64,000 nucleotides of DNA, taken from positions 7,180,485-7,244,484 of the forward strand of contig NC_134027.1 in NCBI RefSeq assembly GCF_964204645.1. The letters run 5' to 3'. The position numbers were made by a program, and so were the translations under genes. This DNA comes from Tubulanus polymorphus (lineage: Eukaryota; Nemertea; Palaeonemertea; Tubulaniformes; Tubulanidae). The notes below the pieces were generated by a model, which did not search any database, was not told the origin of the DNA, and was given only the letters and a program-made list of their open reading frames with translations. Of this stretch, positions 1-12,010 are shown in pieces (the first letter of the stretch is position 1; every line of letters starts with the position of its first letter).

Positions 1-3000
1 AGCGAAAATAACCACGATTCACTTTCGAAACAACCGGAAAATGACGCGGAAACAAATGTCAAAGATGCGGTTATCGACAGCGCGACAAATTCGGTTGCTG
101 TCACATCGGTGAATCCGAAGCGGGATCTAAACAGTTTTCGAAATTTACCAGGTTTGCAAGCGCGACTCGCTCGACAGAATCGCCACAGTGTCAATAATCA
201 ATCAACGGCGCTAGACGACGACGACGATGACGTCGTTTCGAAGGGTGATGATGGATTAGTCCCGCTTACGATGCCATCTGAGCATACGTTAGATCCGAGT
301 ATCAGTCCGGAGTCGGCCGGTAAACGACGCCGAATTTTACACGATTATCGTCGACTGTCAAGTTCGGGTTATTTGGACGACTACGAAGCCAGTCACTGCG
401 AACGCTTCAGCAGCAGTACTAACAATGAATCTGACGTGAAACACGCACTTGGTGGTGTAACTATTACATCTACATCGACAACAACAGTTTCAGCAACGGT
501 TGTTGTTGCTGCGACAACACCAACTCAACAACACCAAAGTTCTATCAATAACAACAATAATCCATCACTGTCGAAAATGAATCCTGTGAAAATTAAGTTA
601 CCGATGAAAGAAAATGAGCCTGATACTGCTAATGGCGAACCACCAAAGAAAGTTATTAAATGTAAGTAGCCTTTTTCAATTGTCCTGTACGTTTGTATTA
701 TAACTTTCATTTAGGCCCTACATGAGTGAAAAATCCCACAATAATTCAGCCAAAGATGCCAATAGTAAAGGAGTATCCAAGAGTTCCAATAGTAAAAGAG
801 TATAATTAAGCAACTTGTCGGCTATTAGCCATCATCAAAAACGTTGCTTAAATATACTCTTTTACTATTGAACTTTGTATCTTAGGCTGAATTATTGTGG
901 GATTCCTCTTGTATTCATCTTATACGGATATCATTTTGATTTATGACCCTCGTGTTTTCATTACAGTGAATGCAGTTAAACCTACAGAAACAAGACATAA
1001 GGAGAATGGAAATAAAGATCACAAATCTCATAAACATAAACATCACCATCATCACAAAGACAAAGAGAAGCCAAAACCAAAAATCAAAGATGATACATCT
1101 AGTGGTAATAGTGCGAAGAAGTCATCAACTACACATAAATCGAGTAGTGTTAGCCAATCAGTTACTGCAAGTTCGAAAAAGATCTCTCCAGTAGTCCCTA
1201 ACTTAAAGAAAGAACTTAAGCCAAAGGAGAGTACCAGTAATGCGGGTAAAGCTACGAATTCGACATCGGAAAAATGCAAAAGTGAACCGTCCACGCAGGA
1301 AAAACATTCAGTTTCGTCGAAAGTTGCATCGGATTCGAAAAAACTTCCTGGATCTAGTGAGAAATCGCATAAAACTAATTTGAAAAGTACTCCACCAGGT
1401 TCTAGTACTAAATCGTCAAGTTCGAAGACAAAAACCGTCGCTCATCACCACCATCACCATCATAGTGATGCGCAAAAACTTGTGAAATCAGACTCTCACA
1501 GTGTTTGTAAAGATAAAGGCAATGAAAAAACTAATAGGGATAAATCATTAGAACATAGTCAGACACCGTATAAAAAGTCGAGTAGTGCGACAAGCAGTAA
1601 AACTACGCCTTCACAATCGAGCAGTAAGAATTCCTCAGAGCACAGAAGCAGCTCCTCTTCATCATCAGCATCGAAAGACAATAAGCATAGGTCACACCGA
1701 AGTAGTTCTCACCATTCGGATAAAATATCATCGAGTGTGAAAAAAGATGGCAGCAGTAGTAGTAGTAGCAGCAGGGATAAAGATAGATCTCGTTCGTCTA
1801 GTAGTAAAAAGAGACGCAATATGGGCACACAAACCGATAGTACACGTCTAAGATCTCCTGCGGTCGCTGAACGTGTAAGCGTTTTTGAAAAGTTCCGTAT
1901 CGGTAGTTCATCGACCAATGGCACTTTTGCCGACGGAAAAAATGCTGTACGCAAGTTAGAATTCTCCCCGAATGTGAAATCGGAGGAAGGCGCTAACGAG
2001 TGTGCAAGTGCGTCTGCAAAAAATCTTGTATCACCGAAGAATCTTGAAATATCACCAAAGAAATGCTATCAGTTTGATAATATCGAAGCGTTTAATGTAT
2101 CACTGATAAATGGTGTATTGCCGAAAGAACTCAGTATATCAAGTAACCGAAAATACAAGGATCTCATGCACGTTGAGTTCAGCATTAATGGAGGCGCTTC
2201 TTTGGTTCATTCGTATCAACATGAACTGGTCAAGTTGAGTCCTTCTGAAATGGATGAATTTGTTGTTGAATATTTCGATGAAGTTTACGGTGAGATTTCT
2301 CCCGGCGTTACGAAACACGTTATGGGTATCGTTCACGGAGCAGCCTCTTACCTGCCTGATCTTGTTGACTATTTTTCTGAAAATCATCCGAATATGATCG
2401 TTAAAGCCGGAATTCTCGGCAAGTCGGATATAGAAACAATGACGATGTTGAAATATCGTGAGAACATGGTGAAATCGTTTGATTACGGGACATTCCGATT
2501 TGGCCCATTGCTTCAGATAAGTATCGTTGGAACCGTTCATGAAGAAGTTGGTGACTATTTCCCCGAATTTTTAATGGAATTGGAGCGAAATCCATTTTTG
2601 AAAGCGTCGCTACCCTGGGGTTACTTATCAAAATTGTCGGGTATGGCGCCGGATGAAAGCAATGATGGCCCAATTCTGTGGACACGACCCGGTGAGCAAA
2701 TGGTTCCGACTGCTGACATGCCAAAATCTCCTTTCAAACGAAAAAGGTATGTTTTTTCATTGTGTTTGAATAAAACACTTCATAAACAATTTGAGATTTA
2801 AAATATTCAAACTATGAAGTCTCAAGGATCATAATGAAATTATCAAAGTGAAATAGCATTGATAAGGTTTTTTTATATAATGAATAATGCGTGTGAAACT
2901 CATTAATAATGCCTATGTTTTCATCTTCGATATCGCAGAGGTGTGAATGAGTTACGAAATCTGCACTACCTGCCGAGAGCTTCGGGACCGAGAGAGACTC

Positions 3001-4201
3001 TTGTAGAAGATCGAACTAGAGCGCATGCTGATCATGTTGGCCAAGGGTTTGATCGACATACAACTGCCGCAGTTGGATTGCTCAAAGCGATCCATGCAGG
3101 AGCTCCGTACGTATTATTTGTAAATTCTAATAAAATGATAACACTTTATTTCATGAGATTTAGACAAAGCTTTAACCTAAATCTCACAATGAAGGCTATT
3201 TACGTTATAGGCATTTCCCTGGACGAATTGTCAAAGATGTCGTAGCATTTAACGCAGCTGATTTTCTCAAAGTGGTTGATAAGTTACAACTTGATCTCCA
3301 CGAGCCACCGGTCTCTCAGGTATAGTTCAACTGCGTTGCTATTGCTATAAATGCTTGTATGAAGTGAATCGATTGTTGATCAGAATTTTACGTTTTGTAG
3401 TGTATAGCCTGGTTGGATGACGCAAAATTGAATCAACTCAGACGCGAAGGCATACGTTACGCTCGGATTAAACTATACGATGATGATATTTATTTCATAC
3501 CGAGGAATATCGTTCACCAGTTCAAAACCGTCTCTGCTGTCAGTAGTGTCGCTTGGCATATACGCCTGAAAAACTATTACGATCACGATTTAGTAGTGTC
3601 TAACTCTGTGGAATCGATGCACAAGCCGTCGTCTGTAAGCGAAGAAAGACATTCGGCTGAAGACAAAATTCACACAGCGGTTTCCTCTCCTGGAAAGGCT
3701 GAAAACTCAGAAAAGAAGCCGAAAAAGGCAGCACCTGAAAATAGCGGCATTAAAGTCACTGTGAAATCGAAACATGACTCAAAAGATTCTGATTCGAGTC
3801 GGACTTTACACGGGAAAGAGTACGGAAATAAAATTGAGAAAAGTATTTCCGCGGAAAAATGTTCTTCGAGTAAAGACGATAAAACGTCGATAAAATTACA
3901 GATTAAAGACTCGAAAACTGTTGGCGTACAACATTCTCACTCGAAACCACCGTACAAAGCAGTTACTGTCACATCAAACCTGCCGGTGAAACCCCTAGCG
4001 CAAATTCCGATTAGAATATCGCCGATAAAAATCGAACCACAGCCCGTCGTGGGGAAATCGGAACTTACAAAGCCACCTGTAATAGTTACTGAAAAATCAA
4101 CAGCTGTTCTGTCATCAAATGTGAAACCCGATCCTGACAGTAAAACTCAGGAGGACATGACAGTCGATATTTGGGAGGATAGTAGCCGTAATATACAATA
4201 A
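1..4201 (+). CDS. RSBN1: RSBN1/KDM9-like protein (round spermatid basic protein 1), 5' end outside window
   Basis: Exons 1-661, 967-2746, 2939-3106, 3211-3319 and 3401-4201 join in frame; the reading frame is open to base 1, so the N-terminus lies to the left or at the edge. The N-terminal half is low-complexity: Asp run, Ser/Lys/His-rich stretches and two His runs (about 1041 and 1441). From about 2060 on it carries the conserved core with [48 protein letters not shown] and [20 protein letters not shown], which I recognise as the RSBN1/RSBN1L domain. Members are nuclear and have been described as JmjC-like H4K20me2 demethylases (KDM9, DPY-21 relatives). After the core a Lys/Ser-rich tail of about 200 residues runs to TAA at 4199. 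The exon 3 donor (3106 versus 3110) is the least certain junction; I chose 3106 because it keeps the frame. A palindromic MITE sits in intron 1. Confidence 0.88.
733..903. mobile_element. Palindromic MITE, family A, in RSBN1 intron 1
   Basis: Terminal inverted repeats ATCCCACAATAATTCAGCC (733-751) and its complement (885-903) bracket about 170 bp. Internal parts also pair (CCAATAGTAAAAGAGTATA against TATACTCTTTTACTATTG). The internal motif GGCTATTAGCCATCATC links it to the copy at 20246-20446. No transposase is encoded. Flanking duplications are unclear. Confidence 0.75.
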
Positions 4202-6737
4202 CCGATTTTCGTCGCTGTTAAAACTAACTTCGGTGAGTTTTGAAAGCTTCGATTATATAGATCTGCATACGGTTGAGATAAACTTTGCATGATCAAAATG
4301 AAAGTCATATGTTGGAAACCGTTGTTAAAAATGTACATATTATTAAGTTGAAAGATTAGCCATTCTTTCTTTCTGAATGGATTTGTTGTGCTATATTTAT
4401 TATTGTCTTATTTAAGCATTTTTTCGAAGACTTGATGTGTTTATATTTGTAATATAGATATCTGTATATATAGAATCTATTTTCAAAAGCAATTATTACA
4501 TTTGATGTTAACATTTCCATTTGTCCGGGAAAAAATCCAATCCAATCAATAATTTGTTAATGTTTTGGTTATGATTATAAGAAAGTGTGTGAAATATCAA
4601 TTATACGTGAATACTTTTTTCAGGGACATTCAACTTTGAATTACTGCTACCGTTAGTAAAATTAAGCCATATACATCTGGGCACGGTTTCATATACTGAG
4701 TATCAAAGTTATCCCTAGGGGTAACTCCTTAATCTGCGTAACAATAAGAAACCATCGTTATAATTGACAAATTTCAAGATGTTCCCTCAGGGACTATTTT
4801 GCTTCCACATCTATGAAACCCAGCCCTGGTAGACAAACCAAAATCTGACAACTGACTTATATACTGGGAGTGACGGCCAGAAAAAAAACTATTGAATTTT
4901 ATTACACATTGGTTGAAATATTTAGAGAATGATAGTGTTTTTTCCTTGTAATAGTAGAATTGTTGGCTTTTTCTAGAAGGGGCTCAAAAAACTGAATAGA
5001 GATGCTGCTAGTTTCTACTATGTGTGTATATGGCTTAAAAAAGAAATGTTAGATTTGTTGTTGTTAGTGTAAGCTACAAGCTTGTAGATAAATTTCCTCG
5101 TATTAGAATTACCTTTTAAATTCAGTACCGTGTTATTGTCAACTATGCATCTTCTAACTAGATCGCCGTATCATTGAATTTTTAAGTAGATTGTCTGACA
5201 GAATCAAGTGAATCATAGGTCATTTTATCAGAGAACCTATTTCAACTTAGAAAGGCGGTTTGAAAGTACAAATTTTACTGAAGAATTGAATATCATTGGT
5301 CTCTGCAATTTTAGTTTGATTGTATATGTACTTTTATTTCTATTTATTATAAGCATTTGTGTACTAATTGAATATGGCGTAACGACTCAGGCCAGTTTTG
5401 AAATTTAGTCAAATTAGACTGGAATCTCCTTAAGTGTACAAATTGTTGTGTTACTGTATTTCATCCTTATTATACAAGCCACGAAAAGTAACTGCTGTTG
5501 TGTTGTTTATCATTTTGGTCCCTAAAAAGTACATTTATTTTGAAACTCGTAAGTGTAACTTGGCTTCTTGCACTTGTCAAGGCTGTAACACCAATATAAT
5601 TTTTTACGGTATTTTCATCACCAAAATTTCGTTTGGTATTTGAATATTCTTTGAATACATCATAATTGGATTTAGTTGCCTGCATCATTCAAAGATGTTA
5701 TATTAATAGTTCAGTAAATGTGTAACCCATATCATTGATGACATTAGAAGTTCTACGTACGTCCTAAATGATTTTGTACTTCCAGCTATTTCCCTTGTCC
5801 TTGACCAGTGTGTTGATGTTACATATGCTTGGGCTCAGTAGACGTTATTCATCAAATATATCGTTAATGCTCATTTATTCAAATAAATGTTATATTTACA
5901 ACAAAATAGTACACGCCTATATATAGTTACTGATTATGTCTAACACTAAAGTGTATACATACCGGTATATGTATGGAAACTTAAAAGATTTACAATAAAA
6001 TTATCTTGCAGTAAACTTTTAGGTTGTTGATTATTTTTCTTCAATGGAGTGATGCAGTTGAACCTAATGCTGGATAGTGATAATACAGCTGAATGCCACG
6101 CTGGACCCAATTCTACAAGTTAAAAGAATCCTACAGATCAAATTTCAATAGAGTTACAACAGTGAAACTGGGATCTTATGTATTCTAACCTTGGACATTG
6201 ATTGGAAAAGAATGAGTGACGAAAAGATTCTTTCTAGTATAGGTACAAATCAGTTTATTCTATACTACATATGTAACAACAGAATATGATATACATAAAA
6301 AAGCATAGTTCGTGTAACACATATCTTGTTAACATTACCATGTATTTATCAATTGCATTTCAAAAATATATATTCTGTTAGGAGAAGTAATAACATATCA
6401 CTTAAAAAACTTAATAATAGAACTGAAATGGATAGATTCACCATTCATAAAATGTATCACAGTAAACATTACATATTGTTTGCAATAAATTTCACAAAAA
6501 TGTATTCAAAGAATCACAAAAACCTAAAAATAAGTAGATGAGAATGATAATGTGTTTAGAAATTAATTTGGCAAGAATAGATTATCACAGAAGAATGGGA
6601 CAGACACATACTACAATATTCCGGTACAAAAAATGATAAAATGCTGTTTACTAATGAACGTAACTAATATTGATTTTGATTCATTGAAGTCTAGAGACGT
6701 TTGATTATGAGTGAATACTGGTTGGTATGATGCCAAA
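4202..6737. other. RSBN1 3' UTR and convergent gap to kinesin
   Basis: AT-rich, no convincing coding exon. It probably holds the long RSBN1 3' UTR; a polyadenylation signal AATAAA lies at 5994-5999 and others occur near 5881. The open frames at 5208-5688 and 6326-6541 lack family features and splice context. The kinesin stop codon lies at 6738-6740 on the other strand, so the two genes converge here. Confidence 0.6.
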
Positions 6738-9700
6738 TTAAAGTTTGACAGCTTTCTTCGTAGCAGTTCCCAACTCAACTGTTCTCGCACGTTGACCAAA
6801 ATTCAAGCTACATAAAGTTTCATTGACGTTCTTTTCAACCGGGGCAATTTGAACGATCATCAGAGTTTTACTTTCTCCCCCTAGAAGGTATAATCAAATC
6901 AAAATTGGTGTATGATATTATTTCCCATTGTTCCATAAAGTAAATCTTACAATAGATTTACCCCGCTGAAAGAGAAGACTTTACCTAATGAATCCTGTAG
7001 AAGGTACGTCAGTTTTGAGTTTCTATAAGGAATGTGAGATTGTTTATTCTTCAGGGCATGGATCACATCGCCGAGACTGGAGAGACTTTTATTGATATTT
7101 TGGGCTTCTTTTAGACGGGCACCATCTGCTCCCGACTTCGATACTCTTTCACTACCAGCTAAATCGACCAAATTCAGTTTCCCTAAAAACAAAACAGCAA
7201 TGTGCAATGAAACTCATCCTTTCCTTACAAGTATTATTTGGATAAAAAATACCAGTATACAATTTACCTAATGTCCGGACACCAGTGGTTTTGTTAGTAC
7301 CAAGAACGTTTATAGTTAACAATGCATGAGACCTCGATGAATGTTCATTCATGTTTGTACTGGCTGTAACTCTATTCATACGACCAACAGTAAATGTCTG
7401 AATTGAATAGAATTCTCGGTGTTATCACAAAAATATTTTACCAATAGAAAACCGGCAAGACCTGTGACTGAGCTTTTTCCAGAGTTGAACAATCGTATTA
7501 GGAAGAAACGTACCTTGTTCACTTCAGAAACATTGCTAACTTCTATACTTGTTAATCCTGGTACGTACAATGAGCTATCCTGGTTCATTTTTACATCCAG
7601 TTTACGAAGGGGGTCATTACTAAGCAAATCTCTGTAAACATGATATGAGAATATGCTCCTAATACAGGCACTTATCTTTGTGGATAAAATAGTCATATTT
7701 GAAGAGGGTATGTTTCTCCAGATTCTATAAATTACCTGATCATTTCATTATAGATTTCCATAACACTGACATTGATGCTGTAAACCCAGTCAGTTGATCG
7801 TTCTTCCATTTCATTGAACAACTCAATCAATGCCCTCTGGTTTATGCCAGGATCATCATTTGGACCCTGTTTGATTAAAACATATAGTATTTTGAAAAAG
7901 ATGATAGCTACAGTTGCAGAGGAATACATGAGAATTGATTTGGTTTTTTGAACATACCTCCATGGTATAGGTCTTGCCCGATCCAGTTTGTCCATAAGCA
8001 AATATACAAACATTGTAACCATCAATTGCGCTAATCACTAGAGGTTTCACTTCTTCAAATACCTAGGTGCATAGAAAATGTGGTATGAAAATATATCACA
8101 TGACCATATAATTTGTCAGTCAAGTCAAGTGGTCAGTCTTTGTAGTGTCCCATACCTCTGGTTGCGAACTCTTATCGGTGAACACTCTGTCCATTTCAAA
8201 CACCTGCCTTCGTCCTTTGAACTGAACGTTTAACAGAGCATTATCATCTTCGTCATAGCTCAAACAATTCGTCGCCATGATACCTCCACCATCTTCTCTT
8301 ATTTTGGGACGGACTCGCGTAAAAACTCTGATATTTCCTTCAGATAAAATATTTACAATCAATACAAGTACTGAAGTGTACATGTGCATGAGAAACTCAG
8401 CATATCTAGCTAAATACCTTTTAATTCGACGAGTTGGTTATGGTACTTCTTGCGAAGTGCCATCTCCTTACGATATTTTTGAACCAATTCTTTATTTTTG
8501 TCATCAACTCCTGATATAAGACGGGTGATCTATGTATGAATATATGAGAAAGAAAAATATACAATCAACATAAACTTAACCACATCAAACTCTGACCATC
8601 GAATAAAACCAACTATGGGCTAAAAACATACATGTTGACTGGTGTTCTTCACTGCTGCTGAGACAAATTTCGGTAGAGCTTGACAATCATCTTTTAATTT
8701 CTTCTGTTCCATGAGAATTTCTCTTATAATTGGGTAAAGACAGGTAACTTTTTCTCTCATGACCGCTAGGTTATTGTAAGCAAAAATCAACTTCTTTTCT
8801 GCTTGTTGCTTGATAGCTTGAACAGTTGCCTGCTTTTGAGCTTCAACTTTGTGGAATTGGCGCTGCAACTGGGCTTCAGCAGATATACATTGTTCTTCAG
8901 CCTCTGTAACCTATAGGAAATATCAACAATTACTACATATCTACCATACCTAAACGAACATGAATGTGCAGATCTTAGATTAACCTTTTACCTTCAACTC
9001 TAGCTCTTTACATCTATTGACAGCATTCACTAGCTGTGATTTACTGGATACACACGCTTCTTGCATGTTTCTCAAACGTTTATTCATTTCAATGATTTCT
9101 TTTCTCGCTTCTGACAGTGCTTGTTTATCTGCAGTAGATTCAACTTCCACTCTCTCGATCTTTGTTATCACCTATATGCAATACGTGCAAGTAAGAATGA
9201 CTGCGAAAAATTGACGATATTTCGAATGCTGATTCTGAAATGATTGAATAACACTAACCTCAGGTTTTCTAGATTGTAAAGTGGTTAATTCAGTCATCAT
9301 GCTGTTCAGATTCATAGCGATTGCTTTGTTCTCTTCCTGCAATTTCTGAACCTTGAATTGATGTTCAGACTCCAGGTGAGATATCTTCTTTGATTTCACT
9401 TGCAGTTCTTCATCAAGTTGATCAACACGCGATTTCAGATCTTCTTTTACATCCAGGAGATGCTGACAAACGAAAAATAGATAATTATTACTCGCACATA
9501 TTTTCAGGATAAGTCAAGCCTATTATGTTCATGATTTACAAATTATGTAGATCTTGTTTCATAGACTGAGTAGGGAGCATGAATGATTCCATCACCTAAT
9601 TCTAAATCTATATTAGGATACAATAAGAATAACATGCCATGAAATGTTCCCAATATCATCTAGTCTGAAACCAGGCCTACTACAATGTACCCTGTGGTAC

Positions 9701-11875
9701 TTACCATGAACTGTTAAACCTTTAGGCTGCACACACTAAGGGTTAGTTGAAAGCCAATATTTTTAGAAATACAAGTAGTTCAAGTAAGATAGTTAGCCTA
9801 TACAAAGAGTAAGCATATACATGTAACAGTTAACAGGAGGGTCTTTGTACATTAGTAGGATGGCCAGTGAGTTTTCATAGAATGAACATTGCTCTAGTTA
9901 TGAGAATTATTTACAATAGGACTTGGTAGTATATTTGAAAATGCACACCATTCATGTATGTGTTAATACTAGTTTACTAGGGTAATTTCTACCTGGTGTT
10001 CATCAGACTTGATTGACTCTTGACAAATTTTTTGCAATCTATAATTCTCCATTTCAAGTCGATCATTTTCTTCTTCGAGTTTTTTCAGAGCCTTCTCCGT
10101 ATCAGTATTTGCAATTCCCTAATGCCGGTTGAAATCAAAAATATTCAACGATTCCTTATGAAAAGAAATTATCAAATACATGTAGTTATGAACTACCTAC
10201 CTGGACATTGCGCAAACTTATTATTTCTTCTTGCAGGTCGTTTTTCACTTTCTCCAATAGAGTGATTGATTCCCTCAATTTGACAATCTCATTGTTGTAT
10301 TCATTGCGTATGTACTCCGTCTGTGCTTGAGATGCCATCAGTTTACCAGTCATGTCAGCTTTCTCTTGTTGCAGTCTTTTGAGTTGCTGCAGTAACTGTG
10401 TGTGACCACTTGGTGTACGCACTATTGGACACTCTCTACCTGTAAACAACAGGTTGATAATTACCTATATGACCTGGGTTATGTAAGCTCTGAAGAAAAT
10501 TTCTCATCAACTGTTACCTGATTTTGATGACTGAGTTAGTTGTTTTTCTAGCTCCCCAATTTTTGTTTCTTGCTCTTCTAACAACTCCTCTAGATGGGCA
10601 ATCATGCCTTGTTTTTCTTCCAAATTCACCTCATGAGATTTCCTCATTATCTTGATCTGTTGTTTTTTGGTGAACTCCTCGCGAGTTAATTTTTGTTTGT
10701 ACTGCTTGCATTTATCTGTTAACGTCTAGAAAATGATCAAACACAGGTTGAGGGAGTGGTTTTTAGGTATGATCACACTTATGATTGGCTGCACATAAAA
10801 ACGATTGGCCTACCTTAATTCTGAAAAGGAGATCATCTCTTTGAGCATTTCTTTCAATTAGTTCTCTCTGTATAGCATGATATTCTATCATCGTCAATTC
10901 ATCTAAAAACATTGAAGACATTGAGCTACAGGCCAATGTTAATTTCAACTCGTATCTTCAAAACTGTCATTAAACTTAGGCCTACCTATCTTCTGAGGTT
11001 CTTCAGCTAGATCTTCTTTAGAACCATTTACATCTTCAATCAGTTCATCAGCTACAGATGATATAGACATGTAATATCAGCTGGGGTTCAGGGTTTAAAC
11101 ACGGACTTGACACAAAAGGATTTTGACCCCAGTATCCTAGGTACTATATATAAAAAGACTTTTTTAAATATAGTACCTAGGATACTGGGGTCAAAATCTT
11201 TTTGTGTCAAGTCCCTGTGGGTTTTAAGGTGATGAACCTGAATTAGTGTGAAAGCTTTATATCAAAGCCCAAATAAGATTTATTATAGGACAAACAATAG
11301 GCCTGGCCTAATTTCTTACCATCAAGACCCAGTTGTTCACGCCATATTTCAGCACGCGATGGTGAAGGTTTCGCACCTTCCCTCGGCGTAAAAACCATCG
11401 GAGTCTTAAATACAGCTTTGACCTATAATGAAAAATATTAGCTAGGTGTATTACTTTTTCATTCATTCATTTAAATACTCCAGCACACTCGCATTCGCGA
11501 GTATTTTTTGGAGCGTGCGCGTCTGTGTTAGAAGAGAAAGGAAAAGAGTGTGTTATGGAAAATTCGATTAATAATAATAATTTCGATTAATAATAATAAT
11601 TTCGATTAATAATAATAACTTTTCTTTCACTATCATCCAGTTCATTTCAATCAAAGTTTCTTATATCAATCCCATAAAAGAAGGCCTTTTTGGCGGGAGT
11701 CGCATCAACATCTTTCGGGATAGCAGGGCAAGTCTTCACCAAGAACCTTTTAGTGTCTGATGTAGCCCTACCACAGACAGAGATAAATTTGGGGAAAATG
11801 CTTAAATTATTTTAAGGCTTATTGCAATTTATGAAAAAAAGAGTGAATGCTAAAAGTAAGCAGTACCTTAGCCAT
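6738..11875 (-). CDS. KIFC3: KIFC3-like kinesin-14, C-terminal motor
   Basis: Eighteen exons join in frame to 873 aa: 11875-11867, 11422-11320, 11051-10986, 10902-10814, 10725-10518, 10439-10201, 10118-9993, 9462-9259, 9171-8992, 8910-8632, 8529-8418, 8337-8156, 8062-7958, 7866-7736, 7631-7514, 7397-7268, 7182-6985, 6880-6738. Residues about 90-530 are Glu/Lys/Gln-rich coiled coil. The neck [15 protein letters not shown] starts the motor near 535, typical of minus-end-directed kinesin-14. P-loop GQTGSGKT is at about 623-630, switch I NEHSSRSH at about 734-741, switch II DLAGSE at about 766-771, and the protein ends [13 protein letters not shown]3 proteins act at adherens junctions, Golgi and centrosomes; the role here is inferred from the family. 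The first coding exon holds only MAK. The start is 135 bp from that of THUMPD3 on the other strand. Confidence 0.92.
9463..9992 (-). other. Long kinesin intron, no feature seen
   Basis: This 530-bp intron separates two coiled-coil exons. I see no repeat, RNA gene or extra exon in it. Confidence 0.6.
11100..11219. mobile_element. hAT-type MITE, family B, copy 1
   Basis: A near-perfect palindrome of 120 bp. The ends are CACGGACTTGACACAAAAG and CTTTTTGTGTCAAGTCCCTGTG, and the arms share GACCCCAGTATCCTAGGTACT. It is flanked by GGTTTAAA (11092-11099) and GGTTTTAA (11220-11227), an 8-bp target duplication with one mismatch, as expected for hAT elements. It lies in a kinesin intron between exons 11422-11320 and 11051-10986. 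The second copy is at 41328-41458. Confidence 0.82.
11563..11618. repeat. Minisatellite, 19-bp unit x3
   Basis: Three head-to-tail copies of TTCGATTAATAATAATAAT, the last one base short, in the first intron of the kinesin gene. Copies look identical, suggesting recent expansion. Confidence 0.9.
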
Positions 11876-12010
11876 TCCTATTTAGTATATCAAATAGAAC
11901 CCCGGTGCTTCTAGGCCTATGTGATAAACTTTTAGAGGCACTTTCTCAAAGAAAAGCTTTTTTGACAGGTCTTGACATGTTTACATAGGTGGCAGCATCG
12001 TCGTAAAAAC
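11876..12010. promoter_or_regulatory. Divergent promoter between kinesin and THUMPD3
   Basis: Only 135 bp separate the ATG of the kinesin (-) from the ATG of THUMPD3 (+), so both 5' UTRs and the core promoter must fit here or overlap, unless there are further upstream untranslated exons. The interval contains TAGGTGGCAGCA at 11986-11997. No clear TATA box is seen. Confidence 0.65.
11986..11997 (+). promoter_or_regulatory. TAGGTGGCAGCA motif (CTCF-like), copy 1
   Basis: Lies 13 bp before the THUMPD3 ATG. The 15-mer ACATAGGTGGCAGCA (11983-11997) is identical to 21227-21241. The core AGGTGGC fits the AGRKGGC core of the bilaterian CTCF motif; binding is inferred only. Confidence 0.45.

Noticed and set aside
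897-966. Upstream extension of the RSBN1 exon 2 frame starting at 897
   Set aside because: Begins inside the MITE end; the good acceptor before 967 and matching phase with exon 1 show it is intron.
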